Part shown: positions 33,028 through 41,712 of the stretch, piece by piece
How the letters are laid out: every line of letters starts with the position of its first letter
Numbering within the stretch: the first letter of the stretch is position 1
Program-made: the position numbers and the translations under genes
Source: Alphaproteobacteria bacterium
GTDB lineage: Bacteria; Pseudomonadota; Alphaproteobacteria; Acetobacterales; Acetobacteraceae
DNA length: 52,858 bases
Assembly: GCA_026400815.1 (NCBI GenBank)
Contig: JAPLOI010000028.1
Span: 8,847 to 61,704, forward strand
Direction: 5' to 3'
The notes under the pieces: generated by a model
What the model was told of the DNA's origin: nothing
Database searches by the model: none
The model's input: the letters and a program-made list of their open reading frames with translations, nothing else

Positions 33028-33630
33028 ATGACCGAGACCGTGCACCACCCCGAAGGCCACGCCATCCCGAACGAATTCACCAAGGCCATGCTGGATTGGT
33101 TGCCCTGGCTGGAGCCGATGGCCGAGGCGGACCTCACGCCCCGGCACATGGCGGGGCTGGTCGATGCCTCCCGCGCCAAATCCGCCTATTTCCGCCTGCT
33201 GGCGCACGACCCGGAGGTGCTGGGCGCGCGCACCCGCACCGACAAGGACATCTTCTACAACACCCAGGGCGGGCTGCCGCGGGCGGAGCGGGAGCTGGCG
33301 GCCACCGCGGCCAGCCGCCTCAATGGCTGCATCTACTGCGCCTCCGTCCACGCCCGCCACGCCACCACCTATTCCAAGCGCGGCGAGGACGTGCAGCGCC
33401 TGCTGGACGATGGCACCGGGGTGGATCTCGGCGAGCGCTGGAACGCCGTGGTGGCGGCGTCCGTCGCGCTGACGGAGTTGCCGATGACGTTCGGGCCCGC
33501 ACACGTGGCGCGGCTGCGCGCGGCGGGGATGGACGAGCTGGCGATCGCCGATGCGATCCAGGCCGCCGCGTTCTTCAACTGGGCGAACCGGCTGATGCTC
33601 TCCCTGGGCGAGCCCACGCCACAGGGATAG
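33028..33630 (+). CDS. Alkylhydroperoxidase AhpD-like protein (Avi_7169-type)
   Basis: A 200-residue protein of the CMD/AhpD fold. The redox motif is intact: C101, C104 and H108 (NGCIYCASVHARHA), giving a thiol peroxidase or reductase centre that attacks hydroperoxides. Conserved family segments are TKAMLDWLPWLEPM, RAKSAYFRLLAHDPEVLGARTRTDKDIFYN, GLPRAERELAATAASR and AIQAAAFFNWANRLMLSLGEP. The ATG at 33028 lies seven bases after the CMD gene. It completes the LLM/CMD/AhpD triplet. Its likely job is detoxifying a peroxide formed by, or repairing, the flavin monooxygenase reaction; that is inference. Confidence 0.88.
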   Translation: MTETVHHPEGHAIPNEFTKAMLDWLPWLEPMAEADLTPRHMAGLVDASRAKSAYFRLLAHDPEVLGARTRTDKDIFYNTQGGLPRAERELAATAASRLNGCIYCASVHARHATTYSKRGEDVQRLLDDGTGVDLGERWNAVVAASVALTELPMTFGPAHVARLRAAGMDELAIADAIQAAAFFNWANRLMLSLGEPTPQG

Positions 33631-33769
33631 CCGCCCAGCCTTCGGGTTGCGCCTCGCGGGGCTGCGCCCCTGCCGGCGTCGCGGCGTTTGCCCCAAGGGG
33701 GCGGCGCCGCTATGGTCCGGCCCGATCGACTCCCCACAGGAATCGCGCCCCGCCCGGGAAAGGATTCGC

Positions 33770-34435
33770 GTGCCCGATATCTTCGACGAGGTCAGCGAGG
33801 ACCTGCGCGCCGAACGCGCGCAGCAGATGCTGAAGAAATACGGCGGCCTGCTGGTCGCTGCCGCGGCCCTGGTGCTGGCCGGAACCGGTGCCTGGCAGGG
33901 CTGGCAGTGGCACCAGTCGCGCGAGGCTGCGCGCGTGGCCACCACCTATATCACTGCCCTGCGCGCCGCTGACCGGCCGGCGCCGGCGGAGCGTGAGGCT
34001 GCGCTGCCGCTGCTGGGCCAGGTTGTGGCCGAGGGCAGCGGGGCCTATCGCGCCCTGGCCCGGCTGCGCGAGGCCGCGCTGAAGGCCGATTCCGGTGACA
34101 TGCCAGCGGCGCTGGCGCTGTACAGCCAGGTCGCCACCGATGGTGCGGCCGATCCGCTGCTGCGCGACCTCGCCAGCTACTACTGGGCGATCCGCCAGAT
34201 CGAGACCGGCGATCCCGCCCTGCTCACCGCACGGCTGGCCCCGCTGGCCGGCCCCGACCATCCGCTGCGCGCCCTGGCCGCCGAGGCCCAGGCCCTGCTC
34301 GCCCTGCGCGAAGGCAAGGCGGATGCGGCGCGCGAAACCCTCAAGCGCCTGAGCCTGGACGTAACCGCGCCAGACGGCGTGCGCGGGCGCGCCAACGGCC
34401 TGCTCGCCCAACTCGGTGGAAGCGCCGCGCCATGA
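33770..34435 (+). CDS. YfgM-like membrane-anchored tetratricopeptide protein
   Basis: A 221-residue inner-membrane protein with a short cytoplasmic N-terminus, one membrane helix and a periplasmic helical domain. The GTG at 33770 (VPDIFDEVSEDLRAERAQQMLKKYG) has AAGGA upstream and matches the DIFDEV..DL..ER N-terminus typical of alphaproteobacterial members. The membrane helix is GLLVAAAALVLAGTGAWQGW (about 25-44). The rest forms TPR-like helices (EREAALPLLGQVVAEG, GDMPAALALYSQVATDG). YfgM is an ancillary SecYEG subunit that hands substrates to periplasmic chaperones. The position directly before bamB (four-base overlap) and der reproduces the conserved yfgM-bamB-der order. Confidence 0.88.
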   Translation: MPDIFDEVSEDLRAERAQQMLKKYGGLLVAAAALVLAGTGAWQGWQWHQSREAARVATTYITALRAADRPAPAEREAALPLLGQVVAEGSGAYRALARLREAALKADSGDMPAALALYSQVATDGAADPLLRDLASYYWAIRQIETGDPALLTARLAPLAGPDHPLRALAAEAQALLALREGKADAARETLKRLSLDVTAPDGVRGRANGLLAQLGGSAAP

Positions 34436-35763
34436 CCCTGCCCCGGAACCTCACCCGTCGCGGCGCGCTGTTCGCCGGCCTCGTCGCCCCCCTGGCCGGC
34501 TGCCAGGCCTACGACGACATGTTCGGCACCAAGAAGAAGACCCTGCCCGGCGAACGGCAGACCGTGCTCTCCGGCACCCGCCCGCTGGCCGACGGCACCG
34601 CGCCGCAGCGCGTGAACCTGCCGGGCCCGGCCGCGGCGACCGACTGGCCGCAGCCCGGCGGCACCGCCGCGCATGAGGGCGGGCACCTGGCCCTGCCCGG
34701 CCACAACCGCGCCTGGAGTGCCGGCATCGGCAGCAGTTCCGGCTATCGCCGCCGCGTGACCGCCCAGCCCGTGGTGGCCGGCGGGCGCGTGTTCACGATG
34801 GATTCCGATGGCATGGTCTCGGCCTTTGATGCCGCCACCGGCCGTTCGCTCTGGAGCGCCGAGACCGAACCGGCCGACGACCGCAGCACCAATGTGGGCG
34901 GCGGCATTTCCGTGAGCGCCGATACCGTGTTCGCCACCACCGGCCGCGCCGAGATCCTGGCGCTGGATGCGGCCACCGGCGGCGTGCGCTGGCGCACCGC
35001 CCTCGGCGCCCCGGCACGTTCTGCGGCCACCGTCACGGCGGAGCGGCTGTTCGTCGGCACGCTCGACAACCAGATGCTCGGCCTGTCGGCCATCGACGGC
35101 AAGAAGCTGTGGTCGTACCAGTCCCCGGCGACGGAGACGCTGGTGCTTGGCCTGCCCGCGCCTGCCTATGTGGACGGCATCGTGATCGCCGGCTTCGGCT
35201 CCGGCGAGCTGGTGGCCCTGCGCGGCACCAGCGGCACCGTGGTCTGGTCCGACACGCTGGCCGCCTCGCGCGGGCGTACCTCCATTGCCGACCTTTCCGC
35301 GATCCGCGGCATGCCGATGGTCAAGGAAGGGCGTGTCTATGCCGCCAGCCTCGGCGGCGTGCTGCTGGCCAACGATTTGCGCTCCGGCCGACGGCTGTGG
35401 GAGGTGGAGTTCGCATCCGGCGAAACGCCGTGGGTGGCGGGCGATTGGGTGTTTGCCGTGAGCACCAGTGCCGAGGTGGCCGCCATCAACCGCACCGACG
35501 GGGCCGTGGCCTGGGTGCGCCAGCTGGAGCGGTTCGAGAACCCGGCCAAGGAACGCGACCCCATCACCTGGTGCGGGCCGATCCTGGCGGGCGGGCAGCT
35601 GTTCCTGGGCAACACCTCCGGCAGCGCGGTGCTGCTGGACCCCGCGACGGGGGCGACGACGGGCACCATGTCCCTGCCCGGTGCGCTGACGATTGCACCC
35701 GTGATAGCCGGCGGAACCATGTATATGGTCACCGACAACGCGACCCTGCTTGCACTCAGGTAG
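34432..35763 (+). CDS. bamB: Outer-membrane assembly lipoprotein BamB (PQQ-like beta-propeller)
   Basis: A 443-residue lipoprotein component of the BAM complex, which inserts beta-barrels into the outer membrane. The signal peptide ends in the lipobox LAGC (about residues 21-24). PQQ-like propeller blades repeat the pattern of AxDxxTGxxxW: FDAATGRSLWSAE, LDAATGGVRWRTALG, LSAIDGKKLWSYQ, LRGTSGTVVWSDT, NDLRSGRRLWEVE, INRTDGAVAWVRQ and LDPATGATTG, about seven to eight blades. Its start overlaps the yfgM-like stop (ATGA). der follows after 22 bases. An N-terminal insertion before the propeller (about 30-110) is longer than in E. coli BamB, as is usual in alphaproteobacteria. Confidence 0.92.
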   Translation: MTLPRNLTRRGALFAGLVAPLAGCQAYDDMFGTKKKTLPGERQTVLSGTRPLADGTAPQRVNLPGPAAATDWPQPGGTAAHEGGHLALPGHNRAWSAGIGSSSGYRRRVTAQPVVAGGRVFTMDSDGMVSAFDAATGRSLWSAETEPADDRSTNVGGGISVSADTVFATTGRAEILALDAATGGVRWRTALGAPARSAATVTAERLFVGTLDNQMLGLSAIDGKKLWSYQSPATETLVLGLPAPAYVDGIVIAGFGSGELVALRGTSGTVVWSDTLAASRGRTSIADLSAIRGMPMVKEGRVYAASLGGVLLANDLRSGRRLWEVEFASGETPWVAGDWVFAVSTSAEVAAINRTDGAVAWVRQLERFENPAKERDPITWCGPILAGGQLFLGNTSGSAVLLDPATGATTGTMSLPGALTIAPVIAGGTMYMVTDNATLLALR

Positions 35764-35785
35764 GCTGGATCGAGAGGATTAGCGC

Positions 35786-37132
35786 ATGCTCCCCGTCGTG
35801 GTCATCGCGGGGCGGCCGAACGTGGGCAAGTCCACCCTGTTCAACAAGCTTGCGGGCCGCCGCGCCGCATTGGTAGCCGACACACCGGGCGTGACCCGCG
35901 ACCGCAAGGAGGCCACGGCCACCCTGCGCGGGCGCGAGGTGCGGCTGGTGGATACTGCGGGGTTGGAGGAATCCGCCCCGGATTCCATCTATGGCCGAAT
36001 GCGCGCCAGCAGCGAGCGGGCAGTGAACCTGGCCGACCTCGTGCTGTTCGTGGTCGATGCGCGCACCGGCGTGACGCCGGCTGACGAGCATTTTGCCGAT
36101 TGGCTGCGCCGCCAGGGCAAGCCGTTGCTGCTGGTGGTGAACAAGGCCGAGGGCCGCGCCGGCGCCGCCGCGGCGCTGGACGCCTTTTCCCTGGGGCTGG
36201 GCCAGCCGGTGGCTGTCTCGGCCGAGCATGGCGATGGGCTGGCGGACCTGATGGGCCACATCGCCGAGCGCCTGCCGGAGGAGGCCGAGGGCGCCGGCCG
36301 GGTGCAGCCGCTGAAGCTGGCCATCGTCGGCCGGCCGAATGCCGGCAAGTCCACCCTGCTGAACCGGCTGATCGGCGAGGAGCGCATGATCACCGGGCCC
36401 GAGCCCGGCCTCACCCGCGATGCCGTGGCAGTGCAGTTCCACGACGACCAGGGCGCCATCGAGCTGGTGGATACCGCCGGGCTGCGCAAGCGCGCGCGGG
36501 TGGATGAGGGGCTGGAGAAGATGTCCACCTCCGCCAGCATCGAGGCGCTGAAGATGGCCGAGGTTGTGGTGCTGGCGGTGGACGCCACAGAGGCGGAGCT
36601 GGGCCGCGGCCTGCACGACCAGGATTTGCAGATCGCCCGGCTGATCGAGCGCGAGGGCCGCGCCTGCGTGCTGGCCATGACCAAGTGGGATGCGGTGGCC
36701 GACCGCAACGCCGCGCGCAAGATGATCAGCGACCGGCTGGAGGCAAGCCTGGCGCAGATGAAGGGCATCCCGGTGGTAACGCTCTCGGGCCTCACCGGCC
36801 AGGGGCTGGAGCGCCTGCTGCCGGCCATCCGCAAGGCCCACGAAGTGTGGAACCGCCGCGTGGCCACCGGTGAGCTGAACCGCTGGTTCGAGGCGGCGCT
36901 GGAACGCCATCAGCCGCCGCTGGTGGAAGGGCGGCGGCTGAAGCTGCGCTACGTCACCCAGGCCAAGGCGCGCCCGCCGACCTTCATCATCTTCGGCACC
37001 CGCGCCGAACAGACGCCGGACGACTACCGGCGCTACCTGACCAACGGCCTGCGCGACACCTTCGACCTGCCGGGCACGCCGATCCGGCTGCAGTTCCGCG
37101 GCACGAAGAACCCCTACGCCGACGAGGCGTAG
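35786..37132 (+). CDS. der: Ribosome biogenesis GTPase Der (EngA)
   Basis: A 448-residue GTPase with two tandem G domains, needed for 50S subunit maturation. The first P-loop is AGRPNVGKSTLFNKL (residues 8-22) with G3 DTAG and G4 NKAE. The second, near residue 182, is VGRPNAGKSTLLNRL with DTAG and TKWD. The C-terminal KH-like domain (about 350-448) contains NRRVATGELNRWFEAALERHQPP, LKLRYVTQAKARPPTFIIFGT and GTPIRLQFRGTKNPY. The stop lies inside a perfect 10-bp hairpin (37111-37135), so termination and the 3' end of the gene share sequence. It is the distal member of the yfgM-bamB-der block. Confidence 0.97.
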   Translation: MLPVVVIAGRPNVGKSTLFNKLAGRRAALVADTPGVTRDRKEATATLRGREVRLVDTAGLEESAPDSIYGRMRASSERAVNLADLVLFVVDARTGVTPADEHFADWLRRQGKPLLLVVNKAEGRAGAAAALDAFSLGLGQPVAVSAEHGDGLADLMGHIAERLPEEAEGAGRVQPLKLAIVGRPNAGKSTLLNRLIGEERMITGPEPGLTRDAVAVQFHDDQGAIELVDTAGLRKRARVDEGLEKMSTSASIEALKMAEVVVLAVDATEAELGRGLHDQDLQIARLIEREGRACVLAMTKWDAVADRNAARKMISDRLEASLAQMKGIPVVTLSGLTGQGLERLLPAIRKAHEVWNRRVATGELNRWFEAALERHQPPLVEGRRLKLRYVTQAKARPPTFIIFGTRAEQTPDDYRRYLTNGLRDTFDLPGTPIRLQFRGTKNPYADEA

Positions 37133-37135
37133 GGG
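37111..37135. terminator. Hairpin overlapping the der stop codon
   Basis: CCCCTACGCC (37111-37120) and GGCGTAGGGG (37126-37135) form a perfect 10-bp stem with the loop GACGA. The der TAG (37130-37132) lies inside the right arm. The converging lipoprotein gene ends seven bases further on, so one symmetrical hairpin could serve both strands. No T-run follows. Confidence 0.55.
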
Positions 37136-37141
37136 CTTCGT

Positions 37142-37714
37142 TCAGCGCGTCGGCGGCACTGTTGGCGGTGACGCGGGCATGGCCGGTGGGGCTGTGCCCG
37201 CCGGGCTGCCGCCGCGCAGGGCCGCCAGCGTGGCACTGTCCGCCTGCCCGGTGGCGGTGAGGTTGTTCGCGCGCTGATAGTCGCGCGCCGCCCGCATGCT
37301 TTGCGCGCCCCACATGCCATCTGCCGGGCCGGGATCGTGGCCGGCCCGCGCCAGGGCCTGCTGCGCCTCGCGCGCATCGGCGCTGACGCGCCGTCCGGCA
37401 CCGCGCGGCGCATCGTCGGACATGCCCGGCATCCGCGCCTGCGGATTGGTCCAGGGCGGGCGGCCCAGGTTCACATCCTGCGGGCTGGTGGTTGCCCCGG
37501 CCACGGCGCCCGCGCCGGCACCCACCGCTGCACCCGCCAGCGCGCCCACCGGCCCGGCCAGCGCACCCACGCCCGCACCCGCCGCCGCGCCCGCCGCGGC
37601 ACCGCCGCTGGTACGCTCCGACGATGTCTGCCCGCAGCCTGCCACGGCCAGGGCCAGCCCCAGCGCGGCGATGCCCCAGGGGGCCCTTCGTGTTGCCCTC
37701 AAGTTACGGCTCAT
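37142..37714 (-). CDS. Lipoprotein with glycine zipper and peptidoglycan-binding domain
   Basis: A 190-residue predicted outer-membrane or inner-membrane lipoprotein. The ATG at 37714 has AAAGGAG 6 bases upstream, and the lipobox is LAVAGC (about residues 22-27). A glycine-zipper stretch (about 37-75; AAAGAAAGAGVGALAGPVGALAG) could insert into or associate with membrane. A single PG_binding_1-type domain follows (about 108-168; VSADAREAQQALARAGHDPGPADGMWGAQSMRAARDYQRANNLTATGQADSATLAAL). The tail is Pro/Ala-rich. This architecture suits an envelope tether linking outer membrane and murein. It converges on der with only nine bases between the stops. Confidence 0.88.
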   Translation of the reverse strand: MSRNLRATRRAPWGIAALGLALAVAGCGQTSSERTSGGAAAGAAAGAGVGALAGPVGALAGAAVGAGAGAVAGATTSPQDVNLGRPPWTNPQARMPGMSDDAPRGAGRRVSADAREAQQALARAGHDPGPADGMWGAQSMRAARDYQRANNLTATGQADSATLAALRGGSPAGTAPPAMPASPPTVPPTR

Positions 37715-37877
37715 GCTCGCTCCTTTCCCATATCGGGCGGCCCGCTGGTGCGCGAACTGCCCCTCGGGTGTCGGAACGCCTGCCGACCCGTTAGGGTTGC
37801 GGACATTCCGTGCGCCGCCCTTCCACCCGACGCCCTGGCGGCCATAGCCTGGTGCATCGTTTGGGGGGGCGGCACGG

Positions 37878-38897
37878 ATGTACAGCGATTCGGAGCTGGA
37901 TGCGGCAGTGGCGGAAGGGGCGATCAGCGCCGATTCAGCCGCCGCCCTGCGCGCCTTCGTCGCCCGCCACCGGGCCACGCTGCCGGCGGACGAAGAGCAG
38001 TTCCGCCTGCTGACCGGCTTCAACGACATCTTCGTGTCCATCGCCATGGTGCTGCTGCTGGTGGCGCTGGGCTGGTTGGCCTCCCAGACCTCGCCGCTGG
38101 CCGGGGCGGCGGCGCTGGTGGCGGCCAGCTGGGGCCTGGCGGAGTTCTTCACCCGCCGCCGGCGCATGGCGCTGCCCAGCATCCTGCTGCTGGGCAGCTT
38201 CGCCGGCGGCCTGTTCTTCTGCGGCCTGGTGCTGGCCAAGATCGTGCTGGACGCGGTGGCGCCGGCGGCCGGGGAGACGATGGGGACCTCCGGCGGGGCG
38301 GCGATCGCCGTGCTGGGCACCTGGCTGCACTGGCGGCGCTTCCGCGTGCCGATCACGGTGGCGGCCGGTGCCATCGCCGCGGTGGCCGCCGTTCTTGCCG
38401 CCCTGGTGGCGCTGGTGCCGGCGCTGGGGGATCGCTGGCTGGTGCTGCTGTTCGCCGCCGGGCTGGCTCTGTTCGGGCTGGCCATGCGCTGGGACATGAG
38501 CGACCCGGCCCGCACCACGCGCCGCGCCGACGTGGCCTTCTGGCTGCACCTGGCCGCGGCCCCGCTGATCGTGCACCCCGTCTTCGCCCTGCTCGGCCTG
38601 CTGGACGGCAAGGCAGACATCGCACGCGCCGCGCTGGCGATCGGGCTGTACGTGCTGCTGGCCGCGGTGGCGCTGGTGGTGGACCGGCGCGCGCTGCTGG
38701 TGTCCTCGCTGGCCTACGTGCTCTACGCGATCAGCACGCTGGTGCAGGCGGCCGGCGCGGTGGATGCCGGCTTCGCGCTGACCGCCCTGGTGGTTGGCTC
38801 CGGCCTGCTGCTGCTCTCGGCGTTCTGGCGCGTGGCGCGGCATGCGGTGCTGCGCGCGATGCCGCAGGGCGTGCGGGCACGCATGCCGGCGGCCTGA
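37878..38897 (+). CDS. DUF2157-like polytopic membrane protein
   Basis: A 339-residue inner-membrane protein of unknown function. A soluble N-terminus (MYSDSELDAAVAEGAISADSAAALRAFVARH) resembles the short helical domain that opens DUF2157 proteins. Nine to ten hydrophobic helices follow (for example IFVSIAMVLLLVALGWLAS, ILLLGSFAGGLFFCGLVLA, DRWLVLLFAAGLALFGLAM, LAIGLYVLLAAVALVV). The protein ends with a short basic tail (MPQGVRARMPAA). It stands alone, diverging from the glycine-zipper lipoprotein gene. DUF2339 and DUF2157 proteins have similar overall layouts, and both occur in this window. Confidence 0.75.
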   Translation: MYSDSELDAAVAEGAISADSAAALRAFVARHRATLPADEEQFRLLTGFNDIFVSIAMVLLLVALGWLASQTSPLAGAAALVAASWGLAEFFTRRRRMALPSILLLGSFAGGLFFCGLVLAKIVLDAVAPAAGETMGTSGGAAIAVLGTWLHWRRFRVPITVAAGAIAAVAAVLAALVALVPALGDRWLVLLFAAGLALFGLAMRWDMSDPARTTRRADVAFWLHLAAAPLIVHPVFALLGLLDGKADIARAALAIGLYVLLAAVALVVDRRALLVSSLAYVLYAISTLVQAAGAVDAGFALTALVVGSGLLLLSAFWRVARHAVLRAMPQGVRARMPAA

Positions 38898-38919
38898 CCA
38901 AGCCCCCGAAACGCAAACC

Positions 38920-38940
38920 GGCGGGGACAGGCCCCGCCGG
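38920..38940. terminator. 8-bp GC hairpin between converging genes
   Basis: CGGCGGGG (38920-38927) and CCCCGCCG (38933-38940) pair perfectly around ACAGG. It lies between the ends of the DUF2157-like gene and the 65-residue peptide gene. It lacks a T-run on both sides, so it would be a weak or rho-aided bidirectional terminator. Confidence 0.45.
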
Positions 38941-38965
38941 TATCGTCACCTGAACGGGTGAAGGC

Positions 38966-39163
38966 TCAGCAGCGGCGGCCGGCGCCATCGCGGCAGGCGC
39001 TGTTGCCGGGCTGGTAGCGCGGGTCGGAGGCGCGCTGCGCCATCGCCTCGCTGCCGCCCAGCGAAATGCCAGGCACGGAGACGTCGCCAATCAGCGTGAT
39101 CTTGGTCGGCACGACGGCCAGGCCCAGCACCAGGGCCGCGGCCATCAGGGCAATCCGGGACAT
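38966..39163 (-). CDS. Small exported hypothetical protein (65 residues)
   Basis: No family is recognised. The ATG at 39163 is preceded by GAGGAA, a good ribosome binding site. The first 18-20 residues (MSRIALMAAALVLGLAVVPT) are a hydrophobic signal or anchor sequence. The rest (KITLIGDVSVPGISLGGSEAMAQRASDPRYQPGNSACRDGAGRRC) is small and polar with two cysteines close to the C-terminus. Either a second cleavage site after EAMAQ or a membrane anchor is possible. It is transcribed leftward, downstream of and in the same direction as mbfA, with an inverted repeat between the two. The function is unknown. Confidence 0.6.
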   Translation of the reverse strand: MSRIALMAAALVLGLAVVPTKITLIGDVSVPGISLGGSEAMAQRASDPRYQPGNSACRDGAGRRC

Positions 39164-39213
39164 TTCCTCGCTCTCCCATGAATGCAGGATCCATTGCCTG
39201 CAGGTGTAGGCTG

Positions 39214-39248
39214 GTCGCGAATTATGTCGGAATCAATGAATTTGCGAC
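39214..39248. terminator. Imperfect 10-bp inverted repeat after mbfA
   Basis: GTCGCGAATT (39214-39223) and AATTTGCGAC (39239-39248) pair with one mismatch around 15 bases. It begins nine bases past the mbfA stop. A second small dyad, TGCAGG-N8-CCTGCA, lies at 39183-39202. Either may terminate mbfA or act as an operator for the 65-residue peptide gene. Confidence 0.4.
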
Positions 39249-39256
39249 GCGCCCGG

Positions 39257-40213
39257 TCAGCCACTGCCGATCAGCACGCCGGAGGCGAACACCAGCGCGC
39301 CGCCCAGGCCCACCTGCAACGCGGCGGCGAAAGGCGGGCTGTCCATGTATTTCCAGCGGATCCAGGTGATCGCGGCCAGCTCCAGCGCCACCACCACGAA
39401 GGCCAGGATGGTCGCGGTCCAGAAATCCGGGATCAGGTAGGGCAGGGTGTGGAAAATGCCGCCCAGCGTGGTCATCACGCCGCAGATCGTGCCGCGCATC
39501 CATGGCGTGCCGCGCCCGGTGAGGCTGCCATTGTCCGAAAGCCCCTCCGCCATGCCCATGGAGATGCCGGCGCCGACCGAAGCGGCGATACCCACCAGGA
39601 AGGTCTCCCACGGGTTGTGGGTGGCAAAGGCGGCAGCGAACAACGGCGCCAGGGTAGAGACGGAACCATCCATCAGCCCCACCAGCCCGGGCTGCACGTA
39701 GCGCAGCACGAACAGGCGCCGCGCCGTCTCGTCCTCCTCGGCGCGGGCATTGTCGGTCAGCTTGGTGGCCGCAAGCGTCTCCGCCGTGTGCTCGTGCCGG
39801 GCCTCCTCCTCCGCCAGGTCGATCAGCAACCGGCGCACGGAGGCATCGGTGGTGCGCGATGCCGCGAGGCGATAGAAGCGCGCCGCCTCCGCCTCCATCA
39901 TCTCGGCCTGCTGGCGCACCTCATCCAGGTTCAGCTCCGGCAGCTGCCAGATCGGCTTGGGCGAGATGGCGCCGCGGATATCCTGCCGGCGGATCAGCGG
40001 GATATGCTCGCCGAAGCGCTCGCGATAGGTATCGAACAGGCGGCGGCGGTGCTCGCTTTCCTCCGCCGCCATGGCCGTGAACACCGCCGCACTGGCCGGA
40101 TAGTCGGCGCGCAGGCGCTCGGCGAAGTCCAGGTAGATCCGCCCGTCCTCCTCCTCGTTGCTGATGGCCAGCGCCAGCACGTCGCGCTCGCTCAATTCGC
40201 TGAAATTCCGCAT
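39257..40213 (-). CDS. mbfA: Membrane-bound ferritin MbfA (ferritin-like plus VIT1 domain)
   Basis: A 318-residue inner-membrane iron exporter. The N-terminal ferritin-like domain (about 1-150) supplies a di-iron site with glutamates in [37 protein letters not shown] and AEEEARHEH. The C-terminal CCC1/VIT1 domain (about 165-318) shows [44 protein letters not shown] and several membrane helices. Proteins of this layout in Agrobacterium and Bradyrhizobium protect against iron and peroxide stress and are repressed by Irr. AAGGAAAGG lies before the ATG. An AT-rich palindromic box resembling Fur sites lies about 65-85 bases upstream (40277-40300), consistent with iron control. Confidence 0.93.
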   Translation of the reverse strand: MRNFSELSERDVLALAISNEEEDGRIYLDFAERLRADYPASAAVFTAMAAEESEHRRRLFDTYRERFGEHIPLIRRQDIRGAISPKPIWQLPELNLDEVRQQAEMMEAEAARFYRLAASRTTDASVRRLLIDLAEEEARHEHTAETLAATKLTDNARAEEDETARRLFVLRYVQPGLVGLMDGSVSTLAPLFAAAFATHNPWETFLVGIAASVGAGISMGMAEGLSDNGSLTGRGTPWMRGTICGVMTTLGGIFHTLPYLIPDFWTATILAFVVVALELAAITWIRWKYMDSPPFAAALQVGLGGALVFASGVLIGSG

Positions 40214-40276
40214 AGGCCAGCCTTTCCTTCGCGCCGCAATGATGCCCGGCCAAGGCCGGAACGATCAACACGGCTT

Positions 40277-40300
40277 CGCAATAATGAGAATGCCTCGCAA
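40277..40300. promoter_or_regulatory. Fur-like iron box between mbfA and the purine permease gene
   Basis: The segment contains GCAATAATGAGAATGC followed by CTCGCAA, an imperfect dyad (TTGCGA at both ends on the minus strand). AATAATGAGAATG closely resembles half of the classical Fur consensus GATAATGATAATC. It is 64 bases upstream of mbfA and 107 bases upstream of the permease start. Alphaproteobacterial Irr boxes differ in sequence, so Fur/Mur-type control is the first guess. Confidence 0.5.
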
Positions 40301-40406
40301 CCGCGTGGCGCGCCGGGCTTCCCTGTATGCCATGTAATGTCGCGCTTGCGGCGCGCCAGCCCGTCGGGCAGCGTTCGCACCCGAACCGATCGCATGGAGT
40401 CTACGC

Positions 40407-41702
40407 GTGAACCCCATCCTGGACCGCTTCCAGCTCCCCGCCCTGGGCACCACGGTGCGCACCGAAGTGCTGGCGGGCCTGACCACCTGGCTCGCCATGG
40501 TCTATATCGTCGCGGTCAACCCGGCGATCCTCGGCGCCGCGGGCATGGACAAAGGCGCGGTGTTCACCGCCACCTGCCTGGCCGCCGGCATCGCCTCCAT
40601 CCTGATGGGCCTGCTGGCCAACTACCCGCTGGCGCTGGCGCCGGGCATGGGGCTGAACGCCTATTTCGCCTTCGCCGTGGTGCTGGGCATGAAGGTGCCC
40701 TGGCAGGTCGCCCTCGGCGCGGTGTTCCTCTCCGGCGTGCTGTTCCTCATCATCTCGCTGCTGAAATGGCGCGAATGGCTGGTCAACGCCATCCCGCTCT
40801 CGCTCAAGCTCGGCATCGCCGCCGGCATCGGCTTCTTCCTCGCCGTGATCGGCCTGAAGGGCATGGGCCTCATCGTCGCCCACCCCGCCACGCTGGTAAC
40901 GCTGGGCAGCCTGACGGATACCAAGACCGTCCTGGCCTGCATCGGCTTCGTGCTGATCGCTGGCCTGTCCGCCCGCGGGCTCACCGGCGCGGTGCTGATC
41001 GGCATCCTCGCCACCGCAGCCCTCGGCATCCCCTTCGGCCTCACCACCTTCCACGGCATCGTTTCCGCCCCGCCCTCCATCGCGCCGACCTTCCTCGCCA
41101 TGGACCTCGCCGGCGCCTTCAGCCTGGGCGTCGTCGGCATCGTCTTCACCTTCTTCCTGGTGGACCTGCTGGACAACACCGGCACCCTGATCGCCACCAC
41201 CCAACGGGCCGGGCTGATGAACCGGGATGGCTCCGTGCCCCGCCTCGGCCAGGCGCTGACCGCCGATTCCGGCAGCGCCATGATCGGCGCCACGCTCGGC
41301 ACCAGCACGGTGGTCAGCTACATCGAAAGTGCCGCGGGCATCCAGGCCGGCGGGCGCAGCGGCCTCACCGCCGTGGTGGCCGGCATCCTGTTCCTGCTCA
41401 CCCTGTTCTTCGCCCCGCTCGCCCAGTCCATCCCAGGCTTCGCCACCGCCCCCGCCCTGGTCTTCGTCGCTTGCCTGATGGCCGCCGCCCTCAAGCACCT
41501 CAACTGGGACGACATGACTGACTACCTGCCGGCGATCGTGACGGCCTTCGCCATGCCGTTCACCTTCTCCATCGCCACCGGCATCGGCCTGGGCTTCATC
41601 ACCTACGCCCTGGTGAAAACCGTGGCCGGCAAACCCGGTGAAGTCAGCGGCGCCGTGTGGCTGATCGCGCTGGCCAGCGTGGCGAAGTTCACGCTGCTGT
41701 AG
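40407..41702 (+). CDS. NCS2-family guanine/hypoxanthine permease (AzgA type)
   Basis: A 431-residue inner-membrane purine-base:proton symporter. The GTG at 40407 is preceded by TGGAG. Typical AzgA signatures are [102 protein letters not shown] and [30 protein letters not shown]. Around 12-14 helices are visible. It faces purH across a repeat-filled gap of 205 bases; purH makes purines de novo while this would import bases, so the two may be jointly significant for purine supply, but they are on opposite strands. Confidence 0.93.
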   Translation: MNPILDRFQLPALGTTVRTEVLAGLTTWLAMVYIVAVNPAILGAAGMDKGAVFTATCLAAGIASILMGLLANYPLALAPGMGLNAYFAFAVVLGMKVPWQVALGAVFLSGVLFLIISLLKWREWLVNAIPLSLKLGIAAGIGFFLAVIGLKGMGLIVAHPATLVTLGSLTDTKTVLACIGFVLIAGLSARGLTGAVLIGILATAALGIPFGLTTFHGIVSAPPSIAPTFLAMDLAGAFSLGVVGIVFTFFLVDLLDNTGTLIATTQRAGLMNRDGSVPRLGQALTADSGSAMIGATLGTSTVVSYIESAAGIQAGGRSGLTAVVAGILFLLTLFFAPLAQSIPGFATAPALVFVACLMAAALKHLNWDDMTDYLPAIVTAFAMPFTFSIATGIGLGFITYALVKTVAGKPGEVSGAVWLIALASVAKFTLL

Positions 41703-41712
41703 GGAAGCAAGG

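Noticed and set aside
40300-40406. Purine riboswitch upstream of the purine permease
   Set aside because: The 107-base leader has none of the conserved three-way-junction core sequences of purine or PreQ1 riboswitches.
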